In this document: in pieces, positions 39,400 through 51,891 of the stretch
How the letters are laid out: every line of letters starts with the position of its first letter
Position numbering within the stretch: the stretch's first letter is position 1
Assembly (NCBI GenBank): GCA_008360955.1
Contig: LUCM01009108.1
Span: 284,960-348,959, forward strand
DNA from: Fasciolopsis buskii
Taxonomy: Eukaryota > Platyhelminthes > Trematoda > Plagiorchiida > Fasciolidae
Reading direction: 5' to 3'
Length of the DNA: 64,000 nucleotides
Notes under the pieces: generated by a model
Seen by the model: the letters and a program-made list of their open reading frames with translations, nothing else
Databases searched by the model: none
Told to the model about the DNA's origin: nothing
Program-made: the position numbers and the translations under genes

Positions 39400-41520
39400 G
39401 CTGAAATTTGCTAGGATTTGGGTGACGCCGACTATTTCGCACTGACAGAAGCACGGCTTGATGCTGGTACCAGGGCGGAGTTATTAAGTCCAGAGGGCTG
39501 ACACGCCTATGGACAGGGTAAACAGGATGGCAGGATAGCGACTAACTGAGCACCACTGTCAGCAAATTCAAAGGAGTTGCTCTAACTCAATCTGCTCTTA
39601 GGCTGTCTCAGCAGAGGTCACTTTGGTTAGGCGGAATATTAGCATTCTATTTGTCTACCGGAACCCAGTAGCACCAGCATGGAAAACAATCAACGGCCCG
39701 ATTATTTGCAAACAATTACCCTGGCAGGGAAGAAGGTTATGCTGATGGGGGACCTTAATCCCCTCAAGAGTGATGGGAGGTGGGATGGACTAACAAGGCA
39801 AACGTGAGAACAAAACTGGTCCACCTTATCCAAGAAGGGGTATTCGTGTAACTCAATCGCTAACGAACCAAGCGGAAGACTGACCAACCACTTGCGCTTT
39901 GGATCTGACAGTAGAAGAGTTTCACTCAGGAGCAGCAGATTTGAGAGTGACGTCATCAGTCGGCCGCGGTGACCGTGGGGTTCTCCGACTCAGGCGCGGG
40001 AGAAAATCGTGAAGGATTATCAACCTCGGTGATTTTATCAGCAGAAGTGCTACCTCACGATGTCACAGTGCAAGGTAACGACCCAAACATGAGTTAGGAG
40101 CATATCGCCTACAGGCTGATGAATTCAAAGGAGAGTTTTTATCTATTTAAGATGGTATTTTGAGCTGGAACGTCGCCCTGGTTGAAGAGGCGGCCAGAAA
40201 AATGCAGAAGGTACAAACAAGCTTGGCGAAGTTGCCGCGCCGGCGAAGGGCAAGGGGCGCCTAAGAGTCCATTTTTTGCACTCATGACTCGTAGAAAATA
40301 CCCGGCTCAATGGGCGGTACGTTTAGCAAAGAAGGAAAACCGGAATCTAAAGGTATGTTTTAGCTATGCTGTATCTGACCAGAATCTGAGGGCCAATGTG
40401 GGCGATTTTCACACAAGTACCGGAAACCAGTCGGAATGACGTGAACGCAAAGCAAAAGCCCTTCTACATTACTAAAAGTTTGTTTGCGTACATGACCGCG
40501 GGACAATCCCGGGTGGTAACCTGAATCCCACGACCTAAAGAATGGAAGATCCAATGGTCGCAACACATGAAGTTGCCCCGATGTTAGGTCAACTGAACAT
40601 TCGTAAAGCTGCACTTCCGGACAACATACACCTGGCAGATGTCAAACTACTGGCTGATGCACTTGCCCCCTATCCAAAAGATTTGTTCGATCTATCTCTA
40701 AGCGAGCAGTAAATTCCTGATAACAGTGGGATGGTGAAAGCGATTTCAATCCAAAGAGGAGAAATAAGGGATAAAAGCGACAATTATCGTACAGTATTCA
40801 TTCTCCCAGTGATGCTGGAAGCAATGGAACGCCGCATCCAGGATAAATTAAGTAATTGCCTAATCAGCAGCGCAGTACTTAGCCAGAATTAGTCCGGTTT
40901 TGTCAGTAGCAAATCGTGCCTAACAAACATGCTTTCACTCCTGGACGGCGTGACAGAAAGGACGGAAGGGGGACCTAGTCGAAGTGTGCTGCCTGGATTT
41001 TTGGGTGGTCTTCGACTCGACTGATCACGAGCTGTCACTGTATCAGTTGGGTTTTTCAAATGCGTCAACTTAAATCAGGTCTGCAGATCGTGTGTGAGGG
41101 CAGGTGCCGCGCGGTCCTCCCTTGCACGTGCTCGTAATGGGTTGTCCTAGGTTCGACGTTGTGACCTAAGCTATTCCTAGTATGGGTTAATGATCTAACG
41201 GCAGCGACCAAAAGCCTCTGCTGTCTATTTGATAATGACGCAAAACTCTAAGCAACCATAAGAATGGTCTTGTACAGACGTATCTCGACAGCGTACGCCA
41301 CTGGCCATCTAGGCGTTGGATGCCGCTGAACATAGGAAATTTCAAGCATCCGGTCACCCATGGCGAAATAACCATAAAGCAACTCAACCAGGTAGCTCCG
41401 CAGGCAATTCATAGGTTAGGGGATGTCCAGGATCCGGATGTGATTATCCATAACTACTTTTGACCGTCAAACCCTTGTGCTGCAGCACTTGGTAGAGCAA
41501 ACTAAGTATTGCACCAACCC
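39400..41520 (+). pseudogene. CR1-like non-LTR retrotransposon remnant 3
   Basis: Plus-strand order as in CR1 ORF2: endonuclease blocks (a KHGLMLVPG block near 39450; KVMLMGDLNPLKSDGRWDG near 39730-39790), then RT blocks near 40620-40960 (LPDNIHLADVKLLADAL, DNYRTVFILPVMLEAMERRI, SGFVSSKSCLTNMLSLLDGV). There are many stops and frame changes. It precedes remnant 4 in the same orientation. Confidence 0.75.
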
Positions 41521-41599
41521 CGGAGAACAACATAGTCGAGGGACACCAAGGCAGTCACACACTTGCACAAAGCTATAGAACGCCCCGCTTGAAATAAGC

Positions 41600-42500
41600 A
41601 GTATAAGCCCGGGGAGCGATTTGGTTTGGAATGGGTTGGTCCCAGAAAGCTTCCGGCGGCGCTTCACAAGAATAATGCCAGAACTAAAAAGGCTAATCTA
41701 CCGGGAGAGACTTCGATCTTTGAATTTGCATTCATTAAGCCGCAGATAGTCTACAGGCGACCTCGTGGGTACATTCAAGCTACTAAAGTGTCTATCAGGA
41801 ACGGCTGCCTCACCTCCGATGAAAGCGGTATCTCCAATGGTATAGCATGAAATCAAAAAGCCCAAGGATTTAAAGAACATCGGATTTCAATTACTCTCAC
41901 ACAGGATAGTTACCACTTTGACAAAATTGCTGGATGAAGTGGTATCCGTCCCCATTTCGCTAAACTGGTGGACCGTTTGGACAAGGCATGGCCTATGTTG
42001 TTCCCCAACCCCATAAGGGATCGTTTTCTCTCCGTCACACTTATCCTTCCGGTGGAAATATCGGAAAGGGTACTTCGCATTGGAAGATGGCAGCGAGACT
42101 GAAACCGGATGCCGGGATCCATGGCAACGCTGGTGGAATTCGCTAATCCACGGCATAGGAACGGGTGCTTGGTAGCAGCCGATAGAATGAAGACGATCAC
42201 CAGAGGGCTGGTTACAATAGAGCTGGATGATACTGCCATAAGCATGAGAAGGGTTGAGTGTGCAAAGGGGGTTTTCTGGGGTCCAACACTGCGCGGCTGC
42301 AAGTCTCGAAATTGATCATCAAAGAGTTGGTTGAAGGAGGGCAACTGAATGCCACTCGGTGCTGGAGGTGAACGCAGTGGGCGGCCGCACCTTGAGCCAC
42401 TAATTGTGGACCAGACGCTCACCACCGCTGTATGCCGGAGGAGCCAAATTAACGAGGCTGTGAGGGCGAAGACGAGGGTGTGTATCTCGACACTCAAGCG
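41600..42500 (+). other. unassigned segment between CR1-like remnants
   Basis: Short open frames at 41626-41850, 42109-42315 and 42349-42534 with no recognised family. Position just 5' of the endonuclease of remnant 4 would suit a decayed ORF1 or N-terminal endonuclease region; this is inference. Confidence 0.3.
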
Positions 42501-45090
42501 AAAAACGGGCAAGGGCCTGGGGAGTATGTCCTGAGCATGCGACACCCGGTGCCTTTAGCTATCAAAACGACGTCGGGGGTCTGTGAGCAAACTTCTGTTA
42601 CTGGGATATTTTAACCCCCTGAGATTGAATGGGTTTGCGTGACAAAGCCTAAAGTTACCTTCGGGTATCAAACCATGCAGTTTGCCTACGAAAATGGGAT
42701 TGTTCAACACGCTACACAAGCCGCTCGGTGGAGATTCAGGCAAGTATCTTCAATCCTTGACTTGTTGTCAACGAGAACACCGTAAGGTGTAGGGAGCCCT
42801 TAGTTGGAAGATCCGATAGGTAGAAGTGACCATGCCGTAGTCCGCACGCGATTAAGCCGTAAGGACTGGTAGCCCCGACAAATATGGTAGGAACCTATCA
42901 ATAATGGAAAGGAGTAAACTGATAGATTGAGGTCTCCAAAATCGGCGGGAAGTAAACAGAGGCAGCAGCTACGTGGATCGTCAGTGGGAAGCAATTAAGA
43001 GCAATATGTTAACAATTACAGACAGTTAAACTCCTCCACAAAATCAAGCGAAATGGGCTTTCTCTATGGTGGAGGAGTAGGATTACGTTAACCAGGAAGC
43101 CGAAACACATGGCTTTCGTGAGATTAAAGGACACACAGGGCCGCCGAGATTGCCTGAGGTACACAGCAGACAGAAAGATAATGTCACGCATCCGGCGACA
43201 GTGCCGAACTGCCTACGAGGAGCAGATCGCTGGGGCCGCTAAAAGCAGCCCGAAGCTTATTACAATTATATGCAGTCTAGGGCTACTTTGCGGAAGACCG
43301 TAGGCGGAGTGAAAAGCAACCAGGGAATCAGATAGACCAGCAGTCTGGAAAAAGCCAACTCTGTCGGAATTTTTAGTCAGTACACAGACGGAACCAAGTG
43401 ACAAAGGGACAAACGGTCACCCTTGTGTTGGAGGTGTCGAAAGAGGCGATCATAGAGGAAGAAGCATGGGACAGCCTAAAAAATGGACGCGTCGAAATAG
43501 ACAGAACCTGACGGGATCAACCCAGCGATAGTAAAGCGTCTGTTGGGGATCATAGTAAAAATTTGCACTTAGGTCTCTAATGCATCGCTGCGAGAAGGGC
43601 GGCTTCCCGCTGACTGGTCAATGGCGACAGTCATGCCGTTGCGTAGGGGAGGCGAAAAAGACAATCATGGCAGCTAAAGACCGATCAGCTTGACTTCCAT
43701 CATACTGGAAACTCTTGAAAAGCCCTTCTCGATGGAATAGTCAATCAAATGGAGGCAAACAAGTTAATGATGGTAGGGCAACACGATTTTGGGTGCAAAC
43801 GTTCCGGTCTGACAAACTTGATAAGCTTTCTGGACGAATTAACTGGTGGGATTGACGGGGGCAAAGGAGTGGAAGTCTGCTGCCTGGTCTTTCAGAATGC
43901 CCTTGATTTCGTTAACCAAAAACCTCTTGGCCGGAAAGTGAAGGCTTTCAGAGTGGACATTAAGGTGAATAACTGGATAGCACAAAGTCTGATGTGTAGA
44001 TCTTTCAGTGTGAGACTCGAGGGGTCTCTACAAGACAGACGCTTGCTAGAAGGCGAGGTGCCTCGCGGTCTGTTTTAGGGCCATTGCTCTTCCCAATTCG
44101 TCATGCATAGCCAGTGGGTTGGAAAACCCATGTCTCATGTTTGCTAACGACATCAAACTATCAGGGGCAGCAAATAGTGAGGCAATCTAGAGGGATCTGG
44201 ATAAAGTTTACAAGCGGTCATTAAGTTGGTATCTTCCGTTGAACTTGAACAACTTTTAGCGGCTCAGGAAGGAAGCAAATTCCCTCGCCACATGGATCCA
44301 CCTGGGCATCGGGTAGCGATGGAATAAACTCAGTAAGCAAGAGACCTCGGGATAATCGTGAGTGCGGACTTTAGACCTAGTCTGCAATGTCAGAAGGCAC
44401 CTAAGAAGGCATGGCGTACCTCGCAGGATCAAGGAGGCCTAAAGTTCTTTTGCCGTTGTTCAGGGCACTTGTCAGACCGCACTTGAAACACTGTGTTTAG
44501 GCATGGAGACCGTATATGGTAAGAAATAGTAAAATGCTGGAACTGGTTCAGCGCATTTCTATACGTTGGTTTGGGTATTTGAAGAAACTGAGCTATGAGC
44601 AGAGGCTGAGAGAACTTGGCTTGTACTCCTTGGAATGAAGTAGGGAAAGAGGTGACGTAATACAAGCCTTCAAGAGCATTAAGGGTCTAACCGAGATATG
44701 GGGTCACCGGGGATCTCTATTCCAGTTAAGGTAGAACGCGAAAACAGGAGGGGACGGAAAAACAATTGTGCGGGAGCACGTAACCCCTGGTTGAGGAGCA
44801 AATCGTTTGCCACACGAGTGGTGAATGACTAGAACATGCTACCGGAGCAAGTGGTCGAAGTTGGATCAGTGCGCAAGTTCAGAAAGAAGCCAGAAAATGT
44901 ATGGCTACCTGTGTTTGGAGAGGTCAGTGTGTGAACTGTGGGGCTGAGAAGATGGCCGAGGGTAAAGCATTTCATTGAATGTCCCCCCTCCCCTGTATGA
45001 ACTGAAGAGGGTTTGCACTCTAATGTTATCGAAGCATCGTCTCTCAAAGAGCTCTCGGTGCAAGAACCTGGACAATTTGGCATTTCGCCA
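42500..45090 (+). pseudogene. CR1-like non-LTR retrotransposon remnant 4
   Basis: The most complete CR1 remnant. An endonuclease tail near 42620-42850 (ARWRFRQVSSILDLLSTR then IGRSDHAVV), RT blocks near 43750-44080 (LTNLISFLDELTGGIDGGKG, VEVCCLVFQNALDFVNQK), then the C-terminal domain near 44450-44930 (LVRPHLKHCV, KKLSYEQRLRELGLYSLE, SRERGDVIQAFKSIKGLTE, RVVNDWNMLPEQVVEVGSVR). It ends near 45090, about 160 nt before the TBC gene start codon. Interrupted by stops and frameshifts. Confidence 0.88.
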
Positions 45091-45249
45091 TATAGTCCTG
45101 TGGTCTAACTGGATCTGAAACTGAGCTGATTAGTAGGTGAGTTCAAGTTCATCAACGAGCATATGCGTTACGCTTCTAGGTCGCCTGGTGGCCTTGATGG
45201 TCAAATTGGTTGGTGCTCCACATGAGGGCTAGTTTGTATTCGCGGCGGG

Positions 45250-48200
45250 ATGACTGAGGATTCCACGACCTATGAGCGTCCGCAGTGAGTAATGTTGGTT
45301 AAGTAATTCGAATTATTAGGAAGCTGTCTCTCCACGGGTTCGATAAGCCTGATTTTGTGAAACCGGTCGACTATGATGAATTCAGCGAAGCTTACAATAA
45401 AATACTCACACGACGCCATCAAAGATGGGTTGAAGTACTCTCCAGGTATCAAGTGAAAAGAAGTCGAAAACGTAAGTTCATTTTTTTCGAAGGTCACCTT
45501 CCCAGTCAAAAGGTTCTGCCGGAAGGGTATTCCTGATGCTTATCGAGGAGAGGTAAGTCTATCTTACTGCTTTGTCTAACAGTCTAGGTTTGGATGAAAA
45601 TTTCAGGAGCTGAAGAGCGGATGAATGCTAATCGTGGCGTTTTTGCAGCTGCAGTCGCTGAAACTCCGCCTCAAAGCATAAACAGCGTCATTCAGGCCGG
45701 TAGGTGCCGCGGCTTATCGCATCATTTTGATTGTCTCTTTGTCAATTCGGAGCTAAGAAAGCGTGAATGTTTTCTTTCTTACTGTTCTGTCGCCTTTGAT
45801 AGTGTTTTTTAAGCCGGGGATCAAAGTGAGCAGTGGCTAATCCAGTGGTTTATAAGCCCGTACTTTTTTCTCCGTTAGTGTCGTCAATAATCTGCTGCTT
45901 ATCAGCGGTTAGTGAACTTTTATTGTATTTCTTCCCAAAACTTTTGAGGCATTTTCAAACCCAAGGTCTAATAACTTTACTATCAGCCTCGTCTTTATGA
46001 GGAGTCACTGATCGATCATGGAGGGAGCATACAGTAACCGTAGTAATCCAGATGGAATGACTTCAATTCCAGTTGCCTCTATAAAATCTAGGATTTCAAA
46101 CAAGGATGAAACAGCTGTAGAGTTCTTTAATGGTTTCCTAATGATGATTTGAGCGAGAATATCACATGGTGATTATTTCATGCAATCTAAGATTTATAAG
46201 TCTTTGGCTTCTCTAGTGCTGCTGATTTCGCCCAGGTGGACGTTGCGCAGATCAGATATTAACCGTTTTCTAGATTCTTAAGGCGCGCCACACATGTCGT
46301 TTTCGACTTAAGTGCCGCATTCGATTCAGTGGATCGGACATCGCTATCCGTTGCTCTTCACTGGGAGGGTATGTTAGAGATCATGCATCTCCTGGGAGCA
46401 TTGTGGTGGCATATCTATGGCCGCGTAAAGGTTCACGGTGGACTATCAAGTTCTTTCAAAGAGGCTAACAATGTTCGATAGGAATGTCACATCTCTCCGT
46501 TATTCTGTAACTTCTTTATCGAAAGGGCAACGGAGGATGCTTCAGTAATTCTTCGGGATGTAGTTATTGAACTGGCAAATGGAGAGCATCTGTGTCTTCT
46601 AGATTACACAGCCGACTTTGCGGGCTTGTTAAGATCCGCTGAGCCTGGACAACGTACACTGGACGGACTCACGAGGATTGTGGCTTCATTCAGTGCACAC
46701 TGCGCCTTCAGTGTAAAATTTTATTAACGTACTGGACCAAAATTAACACTGGATGGAGAGGTGACGATTGTCTGCCGTTTCAGTTACCTTGGCAGCCGCG
46801 AGACGAAGGTTGGCAGCTCGATAGTAGAGGTGAGCACGCGTACATCCAGTGATCAAGTAGCATACGTCGCACTAAAGCACTCGTGAGGCTGACCCGATTT
46901 TTTGCTGAAATTGATTGCTTCTATCAACTGTGCTGTAGTGTGTTCAGTCCTGTTGTTTGGTTGAAAGACGTGGGATTTGTGTTGAGTGTCCGTTATTTGA
47001 ACGTGTCCGATCAGCAAAGCTTGCACAGTAGCCCTAAGATTGGATAGTGACCGCGTGCAGTTTAGGAATCGACTGCTAGGGGTCGGGGCGGAAAATATCA
47101 CAGCGTACCCAACTTAGTAGGCTTTGTTGGTTGGGTCGTTTGTTGCGTATGACGTACATTCGTCTGTCATACCGTGCCTTATTTTCCGTTCCTCCCACGG
47201 AGTGGATGAAGCCACGTAGAGGTCGAAAGGTGCTGGAGTAGTGTGGGATGAGAAAATAAACGACCTAGATAAAGTAGGTGTCTCACGTCATCATAATAGG
47301 ATCCATAAAAATCTATCATTCACTTTGCTAGAGATAGTGAAGGGTCTGACAATTAACCATGAACACTGGGAATTGTGTTATCACTTTCCGTCAAATCAGA
47401 GTGATCTGGATATATGCGTTTGTACACTTAAACTGTATTCCTTGCTACGACATTTCTTTTCCCGACTGATGTGGCTGACTTCCTATCCGCCTTTCGTATT
47501 CATTTTTCGGTGAGAAAGGCAGTGGTCAGTGGGACTCGGTCTCCCGTTTAATGCTGAACGGTGATGTTGCTATCAGTTCTAAATCATTTTCCTTTCTTAT
47601 GGATATTGTTTTTTGAGTTAATCTGATGGCCATTCCACTGACTGTGTCATAATATTCTTTTCAGACATCCCTCGAACTTTCCCAGAAAATATCTTTTTCA
47701 GAGATTCCAGCAGTCGTTCAAGCAAGCTACGCTCATTACAGCGGGTTCTTTCTGCCTTTGCTGTGAAGTTCCCGAAAGTTGGATATTGCCAAGTAAGTCG
47801 TGCACTGTCACGATGCATGTACATGGAGGAAAGTTTTTAGTTGATTAGCCTTAGTGACAATAGCGCGGGCGTGAAATAAAGTAACTTCTTCCTTGTTCTC
47901 CCACTGCCTAGGGTTTCAACTACATCACGGCCATTTTGCTCCTTGTACTTCGCGGGCGTGATGAAGTAGTTGAAGAGCAAGCATTTTGGTTGCTTGACGC
48001 GCTGATCAATCACCTATTGCCCTCCTACTATGCAGATGAGATGGTCGCTGTACGCAGAGATTGTATGGTGCTTGGAGAACTTTTGCGGTGAGTCATGGGA
48101 AAACCTTGAACTTCTTGCTGACCTGGGTGGATTTGTTTTTTACGTGCATAGTAGAACCTAAAGCAGATCCATGAGTGCCGGAATTTTGAAAGTACGCTTG

Positions 48201-51200
48201 TTTTTTCAGTAGCAATCAGCTGGGCAAACTCTTTCATAACACATAGTATCAAAAAACAGCAATAAAGAAATCAGAAACAAAAATTTACTCATTCGATATC
48301 GGCATTTTGTCTTTAGACATTGAGAACTCCTTCCGTTTGGATAACTAGGTAGCGCCAGCCCCATAGGGTGACCACGAACCCCTATGGAAGGCCAATAACT
48401 TAGAGATAAGAAATGGATCAGCTAGTATGCGTAGTGGATATTACGCAATTTTTCTTTCCGCTCTCGTTCTTTTTCTAGTTTGTCAAGATCTTGACAGTGA
48501 TTTATTTCTTTGGTATATATATATATATATATCTTACATATACATATATATGTATATATAGAACGATATGTTGGCGAGCCACGAAAGGTGGCGATTGTGT
48601 CATCAGTCTCTGAAGAATTTTAGTGACTGTAAAAAAAGATATAAGTTTTCGCAATTAGGCTGTCTTTTGCGTGGTTACCACTGTGGCGTCCCTTTTCTCT
48701 TCTGACCGCTGTAAGTTCACCCCCTTTTCATCTTGTATGTTCATGTAGCAACGTATAACATGACATGGAAATCACTACTCAGTAGAGATCACCCTTCTCA
48801 ACAGTATACGGCGATGGTAATTTATTTGACATTGGCAGAATTATGAGCCTATTTCTCGCGACAGGACAAGAAATTGGCAAATTTTAATGGAACAGAGCCT
48901 CATAAGGCTTCATCAGATTAGATGTGGTAGTGATTTTTTGCGAAGGTGCTCCTCCTCGCCTGTTCAGCGAGCAGATAACGGGGGCGGGCTTCTCCATTTC
49001 TGTACCGACAATCATTTATCCCATGTCTAGCACGAAGTTCCCACACGGTTCGCATCGCGTTAAAGACTCCGGCAAACAGCACTGTAGATGATCAGTGAGA
49101 TCAAATCAAGCGGGCCATACATTGGGTTGCAGGTGTTGCTTGCTGCCCACCAAAGAAACTGGATCTCACAAGGGTTGCTAGGTCTAATAAAGCAAAAACG
49201 CCAGGCCGCTAAACCTAAGGTAGCGTTTAAGGTGCGGAGAATTCTACAGCGTCACATGACGGTACGCTTCAGAAAAGACCTTGAAAAGTGGTTGATGTTG
49301 TTGGTGACAGCCGGAGAACCGGAATTATCATCTGCTTCTGGTAACAGTAGTTGACTGTTTAGGCTTAGACGCGAGACCGGTGGACGGCGAACTTCGACTA
49401 TTGAAGTCGTGTGCGATAGAAATGGAGAGCCCGTTCATGACAAACAGCCAATACTCAACCGTTGGGCTGAGAACTTCAAGGAGCAGTTTAGCGCTGATTT
49501 AGTTAGCCCAATGATCACGACCGCAAATCCTCGGGATGTGCCTATTGACTCACCAACAGAGGAGTCCAATAATCGAATGCTGAGGCGAGGAAAAGCTGTC
49601 GGTCCCGTCGAACTTCCTACAGTTCTTTTCATACTGGATGGAGCTCTGCTAAAGGCACTTATCCCCTTGCCTCGTGATATTTGGAACGAGGAGCGTATTC
49701 CATTATCGTGGGATGAGTCACTGATTGTACTCATCTTCGAGAAGAGCGCGCGTAGAGACTGTAGCAATCATCGTGAAATTAGTTTAACTCCGGTAGTTAA
49801 TAGGGTTTTAGCTCCGTTAATGCTGCGTTGTTTGACACCGATTTGCGAGAGTAACATCTGCGAACAGCTAGACAGATGTCGTCCAGGTCGAGGTTGCATC
49901 GACAAGACTTCCATTCTTCGGGCGCTGTTCGAAACACGTCATGCACACACAGCGCCACCCTACGATCGTAGTCTTTCTCGACTCGAAAAGCGCTTTCGGC
50001 ACGGTGGATCGAACAGCGCTATTCAATGGTCTCTACCGGAAGCTTATGCCATCTAAGTTCTTGATTCTGTTGTGAGCATTGTATTTGCACACTTGTATTC
50101 GCCTGTGGATATACGGTGAACTGTGAAGTTCACACCAGACGAATAGCGGTGTTCGGAAAAGGTGTCCCGTCTCTCCATATTTGTTCAACTTCGTCATGGA
50201 CAAGGTGATGGAAGATGCTTTATGAGATCTTGAGTATGTAGAGGTCGAACTGGGAAATGGAGAGAAGCTGTGTGATTTAGATTACGCAAATGACGTCGTA
50301 TGTCTGTTCGCGAGAGGTCTAGTTCCGTTTGACATGTCTATTTTGTCTTCAAAGTGTAAAGTGCTGTTACAAGACTGCACGACATTAATACGGAATGTGA
50401 TATCGGATGGAGAAGAACTAACGACTGTTGATTGTTTCAGTCACCCTGACAGCTACATGGCGAAAGCGGATATCACGGCAGTGGAGATGAGCACGAGTAT
50501 ATCCAACGTTGGAGCGGCAAACGCTGAATTGAGGCACTTGTGACGTCGGCCTTAAATTTCATTGAAGTTGGGTGGTTGTATGTACTTTACCGCAGTACAC
50601 TCAGTTCTGCTGTATGGTTGCGAGACTTGGAGTATTGTGTCGGAGATGCTCGTCGCTTGGAGGTTTTTGATCATTGATGCCTACGTAGTATGGCCAGGAT
50701 TGGATGGAGTGACCAAGTGAGTAGTGTGGAGGTTCGGAATGTGGTATTAGATGCGGGTTCTGAGAACATCTTATGTCGGTATATGATGCTTAATTGACTG
50801 CATTGTTTGGGTCATGTGTTTCGTATGGCGAACACCCATCTAGCACATTGTGCCCTATTTTACTTTCCTCCCATGGAAGCCATGTGGAAGTCAGCATGGT
50901 GACGTGGCAACGTGGACTGAGAAAATGTACAGCGAGCTTGGGTAAAATAGGTGTCCCATTTGTTCGTGGTTGGGGTCCGAAAGACCTGTCAACTAGGTGG
51001 TTGGAGACACTGGAAGATGTGGCAGTGAACCATGAACAGTGGCGATCGTGCTTTCATTTTCTGTCGAATCGTAATGATTGAAAACACGTGCGTTTGTACA
51101 GTTAGGCTGTGTTCCGTGTGTTGGCTGCGGCAGCTTCTTATCTTTTTTCACCTGTGTAGGTCCACTCCCTGTTCCCGTTGGATATTCACTTTTATAAAAA

Positions 51201-51891
51201 ACGTGTATTTTTGGGGAAAGGCAGCGGCCAGTGAGGCTCGCCCTGCTGTTTAACGCTGAACGATGAATGATGACTCCAATTCCAAGCCGTGGTTAGGTGG
51301 ATAGCTTCTTGGCGTTTGGACGTGAAGGTCATTGGTTCGGATCCTCCCATCTGCTTGGCAGCCCTCTTTGGTCGAAACCCCCTCCTAAAATAATGTGCAA
51401 TTGTTATTCTATTGATAAAGGAAGTAAAAAGATACAAGATCTCGAAGGAGTTTGGCTGTCAGTCTTGTTCTTCTTGCCGTAGTCGTACTTCACCTCTGTT
51501 ATGAACCATCGCACTGAGGTAAAGTGACCTTGCACTTTTGGCATCCACAGACAGCCTTCCCTTACGCAGATCATTTGGTAATACCTCGAGAAGCATTCAA
51601 GGTAAGCAGCCGGCTCGCAGCGAAACGCTCATCGCGACCATGCTAAGGTGTTTGTAAGATGGCTCACGTAATGGATAAATAAATTTCCACGTGACATTTG
51701 TTATAAATCTTGGGTTTCTCAAACTTCACGTCAGCTAATTTGTTTCAATTCCGTCTTTTCGTCTACGTGCAATCCCGCTTAGCATTAACTACAAGGAATT
51801 ATACCAAAAAATTTCCGATTGTGGCGTCAATTACACAGTATTGTGTACCAAGTGGTTCATCTGTCTTTATGCAGATGTCCTTCCGGTTGAA
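45250..51891 (+). CDS. GRTP1: TBC-domain Rab GTPase-activating protein, GRTP1-like, 5' seven exons
   Basis: Seven exons with closing phases: 45250-45284 (ATG; MTEDSTTYERP), 45320-45471, 45506-45552, 45588-45699, 47665-47792, 47912-48087 and 51783-51891, giving 253 codons ending on a codon boundary at a GTGAGT donor. Introns 1-3 are only 34-35 nt, while introns 4 and 6 are about 2.0 and 3.7 kb and carry RTE debris. All TBC catalytic signatures are present: RxxxW (R76-W80), IxxDxxR (I113-R119, arginine finger) and YxQ (GYCQGFNYI, Q158). The blocks RFCRKGIPDAYRGEVW, FWLLDALINHLLPSYY and LCTKWFICLYADVLPVE fit the GRTP1/TBC1D6 group. TBC proteins stimulate GTP hydrolysis by Rabs in membrane traffic. 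The C-terminal part of the domain (expected to start near a WDCLF-type block) is not securely found; the gene probably continues beyond the visible exons. The TBC call is firm; the GRTP1 orthology is likely. Confidence 0.9.
46220..47570 (+). pseudogene. RTE-like reverse transcriptase fragment in TBC intron 4
   Basis: Plus-strand RT pieces: VVFDLSAAFDSVDRTSL near 46300, CHISPLFCNFFIERATEDA near 46490, LDYTAD at the YADD position (46600-46617), FSYLGSRETKVGSS near 46780, and a 3' end TTTAATGCTGAACGGTGATG near 47550 like the other RTE tails. Several stops. Lies wholly in intron 4 of the TBC gene, same strand. Confidence 0.8.
48517..48561. repeat. TA-rich microsatellite
   Basis: Alternating TA with interruptions (CTTACATATACATATATATG), in TBC intron 6 just upstream of the RTE copy. 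Confidence 0.85.
48957..51275 (+). mobile_element. RTE-like retrotransposon, left arm of large inverted repeat
   Basis: 5'-truncated RTE copy in TBC intron 6. It contains an endonuclease tail near 48960-49060, the linker-RT start (CDRNGEPVHDKQPILNRWAE at 49409), RT blocks SNHREISLTPVVN and CRPGRGCIDKTSILRALFE, a frameshift near 49960, then CPVSPYLFNFVMDKVMEDAL near 50170, and the catalytic box YAND at 50283-50294 instead of YADD. The 3' tail ends GTTTAACGCTGAACGATGAATGATG near 51275, the short GATG-type tail common in RTE elements. Stops and frameshifts show it is dead. 48957-51155 is mirrored exactly by 56815-59013. Confidence 0.9.
51287..51350 (+). repeat. tRNA-like (SINE-type) relic
   Basis: TGGTTAGGTGGATAGC resembles a tRNA A box, and about 30 nt later GGTTCGGATCC resembles a B box, directly after the RTE 3' tail. 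No foldable full tRNA cloverleaf was confirmed. Confidence 0.35.

Noticed and set aside
45270..45509. 79-codon minus-strand frame
   Set aside because: Antisense to TBC exons 1-3.
49435..49767. Antisense 110-codon frame over the RTE arm (and its mirror at 58203-58535)
   Set aside because: Shadow of the RT coding strand; the sense frame has the recognised RT blocks.
51560..51600. Possible TBC exon between an ACAG acceptor near 51552 and a GTAAGC donor at 51601
   Set aside because: No TBC-like sequence in any frame, and direct joining of exon 48087 to 51783 already closes the phase and domain.
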